A stretch of 35,688 nucleotides of DNA from Gammaproteobacteria bacterium (GTDB lineage Bacteria > Pseudomonadota > Gammaproteobacteria > SZUA-152), in contig JAUWLO010000002.1 in the NCBI GenBank assembly GCA_030613605.1, positions 1 through 35,688 on the forward strand, written 5' to 3'. Shown in pieces: positions 24,688 through 33,228 of the stretch. A program made the position numbers and the translations under genes. Each line of letters opens with the position of its first letter. The first letter of the stretch is position 1. The notes under the pieces were generated by a model that was not told where the DNA came from, ran no database searches, and was given only the letters and a program-made list of their open reading frames with translations.

Positions 24688-24736
24688 AACATACTCATCA
24701 CGGATTTGAAAATATAATTAGAAGAGGATGTAGGGT

Positions 24737-24940
24737 ATGACAACAGGTACAGTAAAATGGTTTAACGATGCAAAAGGATTCGGTTTCATTGTTGCCGAGG
24801 AGAATGGTGAAGATGTATTTGTCCACCATAGTAATATTGAAGGCACCGGATTCAAGTCACTTGCGGAAGGCCAGTCAGTTAGTTTTGAAATGGAACAGGG
24901 TCAAAAAGGTTGGTCAGCAACCAAGGTTCTGCCTAACTAA
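24737..24940 (+). CDS. Cold-shock protein (CspA family)
   Basis: A 67-residue OB-fold RNA chaperone that melts mRNA structure. It begins TTGTVKWFNDAKGFGFI, with RNP1 KGFGFI (13-18) and RNP2 VFVHH (27-31), and ends KGWSATKVLPN. The length is typical of the family. GAGGA and AGGG elements precede the ATG, and a promoter plus long structured leader lies upstream. Whether it is cold-induced or constitutive (CspC/CspE-like) cannot be read from the protein. It converges on mutM with 29 bases between the stop codons and no clear terminator. Confidence 0.95.
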   Translation: MTTGTVKWFNDAKGFGFIVAEENGEDVFVHHSNIEGTGFKSLAEGQSVSFEMEQGQKGWSATKVLPN

Positions 24941-24969
24941 GCTTTTTGTTTTCATAGATGGCGAGCTTG

Positions 24970-25785
24970 TTAGCGCTGGCAGTGCGAGCAGTAGTAAGTC
25001 GTACGCTGGTTTTGTTGTGATTGTTTTATGGCTTTATTGCACATCGTGCAGGGTTCACCTGTGCGACCGTAAACAAGCAGCTTCTGTTTGAAGTATCCCG
25101 GCTTCCCTTCTCCATTGGTAAAATCACGCAAGGTTGTGCCGCCTTCGGCGATAGCATCTTGCAATACGTTCTTGATTGCATTCACCAGTCGCTGGTAGCG
25201 TAACTTGCTAATTTTTCCAGCAGCTATAGTCGGTCGGATGCCCGACCGAAACAGGGCTTCACTGGCATAGATATTACCAACGCCGACCACAACTTTACTG
25301 TTCATGATGAATGTTTTTATAGCCACGCTTCTTTTGCGTGAACATTGAAATAAATAATTGGTATTAAATTCATCCTCCAATGGCTCCGGGCCCAGCGAAC
25401 TAAGTAAGGGATGATTCAGGGCTGGCCGGGTGGTCCACAAGACTGAACCAAATCGTCGTGGGTCATGAAGGCGTAACGTTTTATTATTATTGAAGACAAT
25501 ATCAAAATGATCATGTTTTTTGGCAGCCTGGTCACTTTCTACCAGTTTTAAGCTGCCAGACATCCCCAGGTGAATTATAACAGTGCCCTTCGTTGCGTTA
25601 AGCAACAGATATTTCCCTCGCCGGGTGACATTCAGTATTTTCTGTCCGGGTAATGTTTTTTTGAGCCTCGGGGGTATTGGCCAGCGTAATTTTGGCTGGC
25701 GCACAATCACTGTATTTACTTGCTGCCCTGTTATGTGGGGTTCTATACCGCGACGGGTAGTTTCAACTTCTGGTAATTCAGGCAC
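24970..25785 (-). CDS. mutM: Formamidopyrimidine-DNA glycosylase
   Basis: MutM (Fpg) excises 8-oxoguanine and formamidopyrimidines and cleaves the resulting site. The 271-residue enzyme begins with catalytic PELPEVE (Pro2 nucleophile, Glu3), has Lys58 in RRGKYLLL, and HLGMSGSL. It has a C-terminal zinc finger with the C-x2-C-x16-C-x2-C spacing (CTMC ... CSHC). It ends CQR, lacking the final lysine common in homologues, which is minor. It starts 2 bases after the DUF4340 gene stop, so it looks like the last gene of the Gld-like ABC operon. Confidence 0.96.
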   Translation of the reverse strand: MPELPEVETTRRGIEPHITGQQVNTVIVRQPKLRWPIPPRLKKTLPGQKILNVTRRGKYLLLNATKGTVIIHLGMSGSLKLVESDQAAKKHDHFDIVFNNNKTLRLHDPRRFGSVLWTTRPALNHPLLSSLGPEPLEDEFNTNYLFQCSRKRSVAIKTFIMNSKVVVGVGNIYASEALFRSGIRPTIAAGKISKLRYQRLVNAIKNVLQDAIAEGGTTLRDFTNGEGKPGYFKQKLLVYGRTGEPCTMCNKAIKQSQQNQRTTYYCSHCQR

Positions 25786-25787
25786 GA

Positions 25788-26672
25788 TTAATTTGGCCTG
25801 GTTAGGCCTGGTTTGGTTGATGGCAGATTAAGCAATCGTTCACCGGCTTCGATTGAAAAATGGTAGCGCAGGCCAATATCTTTGCGTAGCAGGATGATTT
25901 CGTCTTCCGTGTGCGTCAGGTTAAAGGTGAACGGCTTATTTGAATCGCTATAGACGTTGATAACGATTTTTTTGTTAGCAGTAGAATTACTATTAGTATC
26001 AGTTTTCACTTTACTGACACGCAGTGCACGAGCAAATCGCCATTCATCGATAAATTGTTGAAGTTGATCTGCGCTGGTGGGTTTATTGTCAGGCCTGGTT
26101 TTCCAGCCCGTATCGCTTGTTTGTATTGTCAGATCGGGCAAAGCGAGTTTGGTAATGGCCATGTTTTCGGGTAGCAAGGCTGGACTGAGTAATTTAGTCG
26201 CCTGACCTCGAATCAAATGACTATAACGATCAGTAATTAGATGTACGGTATCTTTTATCTGGATATACCGATAACCTTTGATGGCATCGGTAGTACCAAA
26301 AATAAGTTTGCTGTCATTAAAATAAATAGTTAGATCAGGCGCAGAAAGTTTAAGCTGTTTTAGGTTGATATCAGTTACGGAATACCGGGCATGACTTTTG
26401 GCGCTGGCGAGAGCCAGTAATTTATTGATGCGCAGTGTATTTGCCTGATTATTGTATGGCGTGCTCATCTGCCATTGGTTAGCTGTTTTTAAAAGTATTA
26501 TGCTGTGGTGCCTGCTTTGCTCAATGACTATTTTTTGAATATCTGTTGGTGTGAGTTGCGTAATTAAAACTGATTTTTCCGGTATTTTATTGCCGGATTC
26601 ATAAGCCAGTACAGCCACAAGGCCAGCCAAAGCGAGAGCCAAACCCAGGTTAAGAACATTGCGTTTATTCAT
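25788..26672 (-). CDS. DUF4340 domain protein, Gld-type ABC accessory
   Basis: The 294-residue protein has one N-terminal transmembrane helix (about 7-25, LNLGLALALAGLVAVLAY), leaving a large periplasmic domain. The W-Q-M-S-TPYNNQANTLRINKLL segment and repeated strand-like stretches match the DUF4340 pattern. DUF4340 genes commonly sit immediately downstream of gldG-like genes, as here, with a gap of 29 bases. The molecular role is unknown; it probably acts with the membrane complex formed by the three upstream products. The family call is from sequence appearance and context. Confidence 0.72.
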   Translation of the reverse strand: MNKRNVLNLGLALALAGLVAVLAYESGNKIPEKSVLITQLTPTDIQKIVIEQSRHHSIILLKTANQWQMSTPYNNQANTLRINKLLALASAKSHARYSVTDINLKQLKLSAPDLTIYFNDSKLIFGTTDAIKGYRYIQIKDTVHLITDRYSHLIRGQATKLLSPALLPENMAITKLALPDLTIQTSDTGWKTRPDNKPTSADQLQQFIDEWRFARALRVSKVKTDTNSNSTANKKIVINVYSDSNKPFTFNLTHTEDEIILLRKDIGLRYHFSIEAGERLLNLPSTKPGLTRPN

Positions 26673-26701
26673 GGCGTGAAATTATTCAAATCGGTTTGTT
26701 G

Positions 26702-28090
26702 CTAACGTTTACGTCGAGACCACCAGATAAACAGCCCTGCCCCGGCGAATGTTAGCGGAATGATAAACAGAAAACCGAAACCAATAACACCCTGTGCCAT
26801 GGGGGACAATTGTAGATTTTTATCGACAGCCATTTTTACCGGGATGTCGATAAAATTATCATCGTGCGCCAACCAGTTAATTATATTCATGCCCATCTTA
26901 AGATTGCCGCCATTGCCCAGGTAGGCATTAGAAAGAAAATCACCATCGCCAATGACTACAATACGTTGGGTAGTTGATTTGACGCCAGTTGATTGTTTGC
27001 CGGTTAATGGGGTTTCCGGTGACGGAATTTTGCGTGTTAACGCGACCCCGATTGTGAATGGCCCGGCGACATCACTGCCCTTGTTAAACTGAATAGAACC
27101 GGCAATTTTACCGGTTTCTGACCAGCTGCGTGCTTCAGTGCGAAGCAGATTATGACTGGTCCAGCCTGGTAGAGGCGTCACCTTGAGCCCAACAGATTGT
27201 GGGTAGAGTGTCAGAGCTTCAATATTTTTCGTGACTTCATGGTTTGGGTATTCGGCAACCAGTGCGAAACGAGGGTCATTTAGACCTAACATTTGTGTGG
27301 TTGGATCTACAATGATGCCAGCTTCAAAGCTTATACCCAAAGCTTTGGCTAATGGCATCAAACCGTGCAAATCACCCGGGTCTGTCAGCCACAGCAGGTT
27401 GCCGCCATCAGCGACATATTGATTGATGAGTTTTACTTCCCCGGGTAGTAAACCCACTTGTGGGCCAGCAAGTACCAGCACACTTGAGTTGTCCGGTAGC
27501 TGCGGATTTTGAGCCAGGGTATGTGCCTGTGCTTTGAGTCCCCTGGCTTCAAGATGTTGAACCCAGTTGCCTAAATCATGATTGGCTGTTCCTTGGGCTT
27601 TGCGTTCTCCATGTCCATCGAGAAATACCAGCCAGCGATCACCACTACGTGCAAGGCGCTGTAAAACATTGGTGATGTCCTGTTCAGAAATATTTTTGAG
27701 CGTTTCCTGCCGACCCTGGTACTTTATCAGTAACTCGCCATTGAGTCTGATGCCCAGGGTACGAATTTCATCGGGCACAAGGTCTGGATTAACAAAATTC
27801 AGGGTTAAATCCGTTTTGTATCGTTGGTAGCGTTTAATGATAGAGGTAACGGAGCGGCGAATATTTTCGTCTTCCGTGGCATAACTGGTTATGGAAACCG
27901 GGTCTTTTAACTGATCTAGTAAAACTGTGCTGGCTTCAGAAAGTGTATTGCGCCCCGCTGCAGTCCAGTCAGCCTCAAAGCTGTAGCGTGTGCTCAACCA
28001 CGCCAGTGCGCTGGTAACGGACAAGAGCAATACCAGAAAAACGGTATTTTGTATCCGCAGTTGACGATGTGTTTTATGAGTAACCAGCAT
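26702..28090 (-). CDS. GldG-like ABC transporter auxiliary protein
   Basis: The 462-residue protein has an N-terminal transmembrane helix (about 14-32), a long extracytoplasmic domain and a C-terminal helix ending in a basic tail (about 434-462, GFGFLFIIPLTFAGAGLFIWW then SRRKR). Motifs include YSFEADWTAAGRNTLSEAS, VFLDGHGERK and the late VVIGDGDFLSN, characteristic of the GldG/ABC-type uncharacterised family (PF09822). In Bacteroidetes GldG works with GldA and GldF in gliding. In Gammaproteobacteria, where gliding of that type is absent, the role is not established. It lies 42 bases downstream of the permease gene. Confidence 0.82.
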   Translation of the reverse strand: MLVTHKTHRQLRIQNTVFLVLLLSVTSALAWLSTRYSFEADWTAAGRNTLSEASTVLLDQLKDPVSITSYATEDENIRRSVTSIIKRYQRYKTDLTLNFVNPDLVPDEIRTLGIRLNGELLIKYQGRQETLKNISEQDITNVLQRLARSGDRWLVFLDGHGERKAQGTANHDLGNWVQHLEARGLKAQAHTLAQNPQLPDNSSVLVLAGPQVGLLPGEVKLINQYVADGGNLLWLTDPGDLHGLMPLAKALGISFEAGIIVDPTTQMLGLNDPRFALVAEYPNHEVTKNIEALTLYPQSVGLKVTPLPGWTSHNLLRTEARSWSETGKIAGSIQFNKGSDVAGPFTIGVALTRKIPSPETPLTGKQSTGVKSTTQRIVVIGDGDFLSNAYLGNGGNLKMGMNIINWLAHDDNFIDIPVKMAVDKNLQLSPMAQGVIGFGFLFIIPLTFAGAGLFIWWSRRKR

Positions 28091-28132
28091 TTATTTTAAG
28101 GCCGTCATTAATAGTTTGCTATTGTTGATCTT

Positions 28133-28882
28133 TTAATGTTGAAGTCTGTCAGCATCAAGACGATGCACGCTTAAAATAAGACAGAGTCCTGTTATCAACA
28201 AGTAGTAAATAATATCTGCACTGCTGAAGTTACCCTGCAATAAAGGCTGGTAATGGCCGAGTAAGGACAGGTAAGCAAATAATTCGCTACCACCACCAGT
28301 AGTCCCTGCCAGATTTAATATCCATAACAGCAATAAAATTCCAAAGCTGCCAATTGCAGCGACGGTAGGCTGACTGGTTAGTGTCGAAATAAATAAACCA
28401 ACACTGCAAAAAGTGGCCAGCAGCAATATTAACCCGAGTAATCCGGAAAACCAGACGCCAATATCCAGCGCGCCGCCGGTAAGCAGACTTAACGGCATGA
28501 GCGCGATCAACAGCACCATAATAAGTACAAAACTGAAGACACCGACAAATTTTCCCAGAATAATTTCGGTCATGGATACCGGCGCACTGATTAACAGACT
28601 CAGAGTTTGGCCACGACGTTCTTCGCTTACCAGTCGCATGGTTATCAGAGGCACTATAAGCAGGAGTATCGTTGCGGCTGTACTGTATAAAGGTGCGACG
28701 ATGATGTCAGTGATGCCAGGGCCATTGGGCAATGCTGCGATACGTGGCTGTAATTGCATGAATAAATCAACGTACAACAGAAAAAAATAGGCGCACAAAC
28801 CTTGCACGACGGCAAGAATGACCCAGGCCAGTGGGGAGAGAAACAGTGAACGTAATTCACGTCCTGCGATTGTCCAGATCAT
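28133..28882 (-). CDS. ABC-2 type permease (GldF-like)
   Basis: The 249-residue integral membrane protein begins MIWTIAGRELRSLFLSPLAW and has about six hydrophobic segments, with RLVSEERRGQTLSLLISAPVS between the second and third. That EER-G-T-LLxSAPVS pattern is typical of ABC-2 permeases of the GldF/NosY type. I start it at the ATG at 28882, because a frame from 28957 would overlap the ATPase gene and add 25 charged residues unlike the family. An AGGG lies about 10 bases upstream of the chosen start. It starts 13 bases after the ATPase stop. Confidence 0.85.
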   Translation of the reverse strand: MIWTIAGRELRSLFLSPLAWVILAVVQGLCAYFFLLYVDLFMQLQPRIAALPNGPGITDIIVAPLYSTAATILLLIVPLITMRLVSEERRGQTLSLLISAPVSMTEIILGKFVGVFSFVLIMVLLIALMPLSLLTGGALDIGVWFSGLLGLILLLATFCSVGLFISTLTSQPTVAAIGSFGILLLLWILNLAGTTGGGSELFAYLSLLGHYQPLLQGNFSSADIIYYLLITGLCLILSVHRLDADRLQH

Positions 28883-28895
28883 GAAGCTGATACCC

Positions 28896-29858
28896 TCATG
28901 CTGCAGCGGTTTCCGTGCTTTCGTTAGCCTCTGTTTCGGACGTGGTGATATCGACAAAGATTTCTTCCAGCGAGCGTTTTTCCGGGGTGAGCTCCAGAAG
29001 TTCCCATCCCTGAGTTACCGCTGTATGGGCAATAGCGGCTGCCGGGTTGGTTTCGGGGTCATGATGAATACGTAAGCAACCATTTTCGAGCTCATCTACT
29101 GCACTGACACCGTTGATAGACAGTATGGAATCTTGATTGGCTGGCCTGCCCAGGCGCACCATAAGACTGGAGGTTTGCATGCGTTGCGCCAGACCTTCAA
29201 TGCTATCCCTTAATACCAGTTTGCCCTGATGGATGATTTGCACATGGTCACAGGTTGCCTGTACTTCCGGCAGTATATGGGTAGATAAAATCACACTGTG
29301 TTCGCCGCCCAGCTCCCGGATCAGGTGGCGTATTTGTCGAATTTGAATAGGGTCGAGGCCAACAGTGGGTTCGTCGAGCACGACAACAGCGGGTGAGTGA
29401 ATAATGGCCTGCGCAATGCCCACGCGTTGTTGATATCCCTTGGACAGATTGCCAATGAGTCGGCCGCCGACATCGCCGAGTCCGCAGCGATCTTTAACAG
29501 AACCTATTGCCTGGCTTTGCTTGCTGCGAGTGATGCGATTCAGGCGCGCACAAAATTGCAAATATTCATCTACAGTCAACTCACGATACAACGGAGGTTG
29601 TTCAGGCAAATAGCCGATTTCGGCCTTGGCAGCTTTGGGTTGGTCCAGTATGTCGATGCCGTTGATGGTAATGCGACCATGATGGGGAGCCAGATTACCG
29701 GTAATCATGCGCATGGTGGTGGATTTGCCGGCGCCGTTAGGCCCAAGAAAGCCCAGCACTTCTCCACGGCGAACTTCAAAGCTGAGATCATCCACGGCAC
29801 GATGCGATCCATAGAAGCGCGTCAATTGTTCGACTTGAATGAGAGTTTGGTCTGACAT
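28896..29858 (-). CDS. ABC transporter ATP-binding protein (GldA-like)
   Basis: The 320-residue ATPase has Walker A GPNGAGKS (39-46), Q-loop region LPEQPPLYRELT, signature LSKGYQQR (138-145), Walker B VVVLDEP (158-164) and the switch histidine in LSTHILPEV. After about residue 230 a C-terminal extension of some 90 residues is present, as in GldA and CcmA-like exporters. The EQPPLY stretch is typical of the GldA group. It is first in a minus-strand operon with permease, GldG-like, DUF4340 and mutM, downstream of the promoter at 29914-29941. Confidence 0.88.
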   Translation of the reverse strand: MSDQTLIQVEQLTRFYGSHRAVDDLSFEVRRGEVLGFLGPNGAGKSTTMRMITGNLAPHHGRITINGIDILDQPKAAKAEIGYLPEQPPLYRELTVDEYLQFCARLNRITRSKQSQAIGSVKDRCGLGDVGGRLIGNLSKGYQQRVGIAQAIIHSPAVVVLDEPTVGLDPIQIRQIRHLIRELGGEHSVILSTHILPEVQATCDHVQIIHQGKLVLRDSIEGLAQRMQTSSLMVRLGRPANQDSILSINGVSAVDELENGCLRIHHDPETNPAAAIAHTAVTQGWELLELTPEKRSLEEIFVDITTSETEANESTETAAA

Positions 29859-29913
29859 TAGCGCCTATTATGAATGCTTATCCGGCTACTGCCTACTTCC
29901 TGAGTTAATCCGT

Positions 29914-29941
29914 ATGATATATTCTCACGGACAAAGTTCAA
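29914..29941 (-). promoter_or_regulatory. Predicted promoter of the GldA-like operon
   Basis: On the minus strand TTGAAC (29936-29941), a 16-base spacer and TATCAT (29914-29919). It gives about a 50-base leader to the ATPase gene. Confidence 0.4.
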
Positions 29942-30009
29942 ACTGGTTCTTGGTGTTCTATAAACCACAGTATTAAATCGCTGTATTAAGCCAGAAAAAA
30001 CCACAGGAT

Positions 30010-31071
30010 GTGAATAAAAAAGTGGAATATCCTTACTGTATAAAATTTGGTTTTGATAGTGCCAGCATCGAATCACGCCTGAGGTGGCTGGAGCTTGAAT
30101 TTAGTGATCATGTGACGGCATGGCAATTACAGGAGTTGGTAATAGCGCCAAATTCGCAAACAATCATCGATGATTTTTATACTTATCTGGGTGGCATCGA
30201 CGAGAGCAAACCATTTCTTGCGGATAAAATAACGGTAGAGCGATTAAAGCAGACCCAGAAAATTTACCTGGAAAATCTGGGTATAAAATTTGATAGCCCA
30301 GAGTATTTTGAGTCCAGATTACGTGTCGGCCAGGCCCATGCCTGGATTGGTCTGAGTCTAAGCCTGTACCAGTGCTCCTATCGTCTGTTAACTCAGCTCA
30401 TTATCGATCATATCCCGGCAGACTGCGAGAGCTCTCTGCGTGAAGAACTCCAAATATTTATCCATAAAATAACGGCTCTGGATATGTCATTGGCCATCGA
30501 AACCTACCACATTGCCCAGGTGCGAACCCTGGAGGAATCGCTGGATCGAGCCCATATTCAGGAAGATCAGTTACGCTTTGAAGCCAGTACCGATGCTCTA
30601 ACAGGCCTCTATAATCACGAACATATTTTGTCGATTCTGCGTCGGACTCTTGAAGAAGATACACTGGCCAGCAAACCGACGTCGGTAATGATGGCAGATC
30701 TGGATCACTTTAAAGAGATCAATGATACTCATGGTCATCCGGTGGGCGATAAGGTATTAATGGAGGTGTCACGTCGCCTTGGAAGTGCTGTGCGAGATTT
30801 TGATAGCCTGGGGCGTTATGGTGGCGAGGAATTTCTCATTGTTCTGAAAGGCACCCCCCTGTCTACCGCGTTGTCTGTGGCTGAACGTATGCGTGAACAT
30901 ATTGCAGCTGGGCCGGTAAGTTTACATGGCCCCAAGGTTGATGTGACTATCAGCGTGGGTGTGGCAGTTGTACAACCCGGTGATGAGCCGGATGACCTTG
31001 TGAGTCGCGCCGATAAGGCGCTTTATGAAGCCAAAGCAGCAGGCCGTAACTGCGTTAGATCTGTGAATTAA
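30010..31071 (+). CDS. Globin-coupled sensor diguanylate cyclase
   Basis: The 353-residue protein joins a protoglobin-type haem domain (about 15-175) to a C-terminal GGDEF domain (about 190-350). In the globin part the proximal haem histidine is H110 in RVGQAHAWIGL, a hallmark of globin-coupled sensors. A likely distal B10 tyrosine is Y57 in DDFYTYL. The cyclase has an intact active site GGEEF (271-275) and an inhibitory I-site RxxD (R262-D265) five residues before it. It should make c-di-GMP in response to oxygen or another haem ligand, as DosC does. The GTG start at 30010 has AGGA only 2 bases upstream; GTG 30022 is an alternative. The HyuA gene starts 2 bases after the stop. Confidence 0.88.
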   Translation: MNKKVEYPYCIKFGFDSASIESRLRWLELEFSDHVTAWQLQELVIAPNSQTIIDDFYTYLGGIDESKPFLADKITVERLKQTQKIYLENLGIKFDSPEYFESRLRVGQAHAWIGLSLSLYQCSYRLLTQLIIDHIPADCESSLREELQIFIHKITALDMSLAIETYHIAQVRTLEESLDRAHIQEDQLRFEASTDALTGLYNHEHILSILRRTLEEDTLASKPTSVMMADLDHFKEINDTHGHPVGDKVLMEVSRRLGSAVRDFDSLGRYGGEEFLIVLKGTPLSTALSVAERMREHIAAGPVSLHGPKVDVTISVGVAVVQPGDEPDDLVSRADKALYEAKAAGRNCVRSVN

Positions 31072-31073
31072 CC

Positions 31074-33098
31074 ATGCCTCTGCTTGGGGTTGATACTGGT
31101 GGTACCTTTACTGATTTTGTATTACTCACCGAGTCTGATGGACAGGCACCCGTACTTAAAGTCCATAAAGTTCTTTCTACACCCAAAGCCCCTGAACAGG
31201 CGATTCTGCAGGGCATTTCAGAGTTGGGCCTAAATGAGTTAGGTTCAGGTGAAAACGAAAAGCTTATTGTAGTACACGGTTCCACCGTGGCAACCAATGC
31301 GGTGCTGGAAAATAAAGGCGTTCGTACCGCGTATATAACCAATTACGGTTTGCGTGATTTGTTAAGTATTGGTCGCCAGGCCCGGCGAGAACTCTATAAT
31401 CTTAATCCCCAACCTATACAGCCTCCCGTACCCCGTGACTTATGTCTGGAAACGGGTGGCCGTTTAACTTCCGATGGTGAAGAGCTTGAAGCTTTGTCTG
31501 ATGAAGAGCTTGCTGTTCTTAAGTCTACTTTGGAAAAACTGGCGCCTCAGGCAGTCGCCATCAATTTATTATTTTCATGGCTCGATGACCAGTATGAAAA
31601 ACGTATTGCCGAGATTGTACCCAAAAGTATGTTTGTTTCGCGTTCCTCGGCAGTGTTGCCGGAATATCGTGAGTATGAACGTGGAATTACTACCTGGTTA
31701 AACGCATCAGTTGGGCCGATAGTGAAAAGTTATTTACAACGGCTGTGCAAAGCGTTGCCGCAGGCAAAGATATCAGTGATGCAAAGTGCTGGCGGTATTA
31801 TTGAAGCCGAGCAGGCAGGTGAACAGGCGGTGCATTTGTTGCTGTCCGGCCCTGCGGGCGGAATGGCGGGGGTAATGCACGTCGGTCAGCTTGCAAACGA
31901 ACATCGTTTGCTCGGTTTCGATATGGGCGGAACTTCTACGGATGTATCGCTTGTTGATGGAGGCCTGGCGGGTAAAAAAATTGAGCTGCAGTTAACGACC
32001 GAAGGTCACATTGGCCCCTACCCTGTGGGTGTTCCCATGGTGGATATACATACTATTGGTGCCGGGGGTGGTTCCGTTGCGAGTGTGGATGGTGGTGGCT
32101 TGCTACAGGTTGGTCCGGAATCCGCAGGGGCTGATCCCGGTCCGGCCTGTTATGGCAAGGGTGGAACCAGGCCAACGGTGAGCGATGCCAATCTGGTATT
32201 GGGACGGTTACGAGCAGATGCCTTTCTGGGCGGTGGTATGCCGCTGGATGAAACCGCTGCCCGTAAAGCAATGGCAACGGTGGCAAGGCCTATGGGTTTA
32301 TCACTAGAAGCCGCGGCCCAGGGTATTATTGATGTAACCAATGAAAACATGGTGCGCGCTCTACGGGTCATGTCGGTGCAGCGGGGGCTGGATCCGGCTG
32401 AACTGACACTGGCGTGTTTTGGCGGCGCCGGAGGCCTGCACGTGTGTGCCCTGGCAGAATTGTTGGGTATGCAAAAAGCCCTGGTACCGATACATGCGGG
32501 CGTACTGTCGGCGTTGGGCATGCTGGTTGCACCACGCGCCCGTCATCTTTCGCGGACCCTAAATCTGTTGTTATCTGCCGTCGATGAAAACGATTTAAAT
32601 AATGAAATTAAAAAACTGGCCAACCAGGGCCGCCAGGCTTTACTGAAGGAAGGTTTTGCTGAAAAAGATATCTCAATAAATCCCGGGGTGGATGTACGCT
32701 ATCGTGGTCAATCTTCCGTTATTAATCTGCCATGGAATAATGCACGGCAAACGGCAGAAGATTTTCATGTAAAACACGAAACCCTGTATGGGCATCGGCT
32801 GGATCTGGAGATTGAATTAGTCAACTTGCGAGTCAAGGTGCAAGGACCGCGTCCTGCTGTTTCATTCAGTCAGATCAAAGATCCTGAGAGCGAACCTGCT
32901 ACCAGGGAGTCCTTTGTACAGAAAGCCCCGCTCGCAGGAATAAATGAGCCGGTATCGATATATGCTCGTGATTCACTTACGGCAGGAGAAACAATATCAG
33001 GGCCTGCCCTGATTACCGAGACTGTTTCGACAACGTTTATTGCCCCGGGCTGGAACTGCGTGATGGACAGATACGGCAGTTTACGCCTGTCACGCTGA
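31074..33098 (+). CDS. HyuA-type hydantoinase/oxoprolinase subunit
   Basis: The 674-residue protein is the ATP-dependent HyuA/OplA A-subunit type. It begins LLGVDTGGTFTDFVLL, an actin-like phosphate-binding loop. Further motifs are VVHGSTVATNAVLE, SGPAGGMAGV, FDMGGTSTDVSL and IHTIGAGGGSVA. Such enzymes open 5-oxoproline, hydantoins or related lactams, or carboxylate acetone or acetophenone, normally with a HyuB partner. No hyuB is next to it: the following gene is an unrelated secreted protein. At 674 residues it is the common length of the separate A subunit. The start lies 2 bases after the globin-cyclase gene, so coexpression is nearly certain. Substrate unknown. Confidence 0.88.
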   Translation: MPLLGVDTGGTFTDFVLLTESDGQAPVLKVHKVLSTPKAPEQAILQGISELGLNELGSGENEKLIVVHGSTVATNAVLENKGVRTAYITNYGLRDLLSIGRQARRELYNLNPQPIQPPVPRDLCLETGGRLTSDGEELEALSDEELAVLKSTLEKLAPQAVAINLLFSWLDDQYEKRIAEIVPKSMFVSRSSAVLPEYREYERGITTWLNASVGPIVKSYLQRLCKALPQAKISVMQSAGGIIEAEQAGEQAVHLLLSGPAGGMAGVMHVGQLANEHRLLGFDMGGTSTDVSLVDGGLAGKKIELQLTTEGHIGPYPVGVPMVDIHTIGAGGGSVASVDGGGLLQVGPESAGADPGPACYGKGGTRPTVSDANLVLGRLRADAFLGGGMPLDETAARKAMATVARPMGLSLEAAAQGIIDVTNENMVRALRVMSVQRGLDPAELTLACFGGAGGLHVCALAELLGMQKALVPIHAGVLSALGMLVAPRARHLSRTLNLLLSAVDENDLNNEIKKLANQGRQALLKEGFAEKDISINPGVDVRYRGQSSVINLPWNNARQTAEDFHVKHETLYGHRLDLEIELVNLRVKVQGPRPAVSFSQIKDPESEPATRESFVQKAPLAGINEPVSIYARDSLTAGETISGPALITETVSTTFIAPGWNCVMDRYGSLRLSR

Positions 33099-33101
33099 TT
33101 A

Positions 33102-33126
33102 CCCTTAAAAGACGACCTTTTGAGGG
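33102..33126. other. Perfect-looking hairpin after the HyuA gene
   Basis: CCCTTAAAAG and CTTTTGAGGG form a 10-bp stem with one G-U pair and a 5-base loop, 3 bases after the hyuA stop. No T-tract follows, so it is not a standard terminator; it could protect the 3' end or work with Rho. Confidence 0.4.
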
Positions 33127-33145
33127 GTTAAATAGCCGTTAAGCA

Positions 33146-33174
33146 TTGTTTTCATGAGCCGATATATCTATAAA
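33146..33174 (+). promoter_or_regulatory. Predicted promoter of the DUF11 protein gene
   Basis: TTGTTT (33146-33151), a 17-base spacer and TATAAA (33169-33174), with the start codon about 50 bases downstream. Confidence 0.5.
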
Positions 33175-33228
33175 TACAACGAGTTATCATGATTTAGGCG
33201 TTAAATTGGACTAAAGGTGGAGCGGGAA

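Noticed and set aside
24570..24740. A 56-codon frame ending in an ATGA overlap with the cold-shock gene start
   Set aside because: No ribosome-binding site precedes its ATG, it spans the predicted promoter, and the product resembles nothing. The overlap is probably chance.
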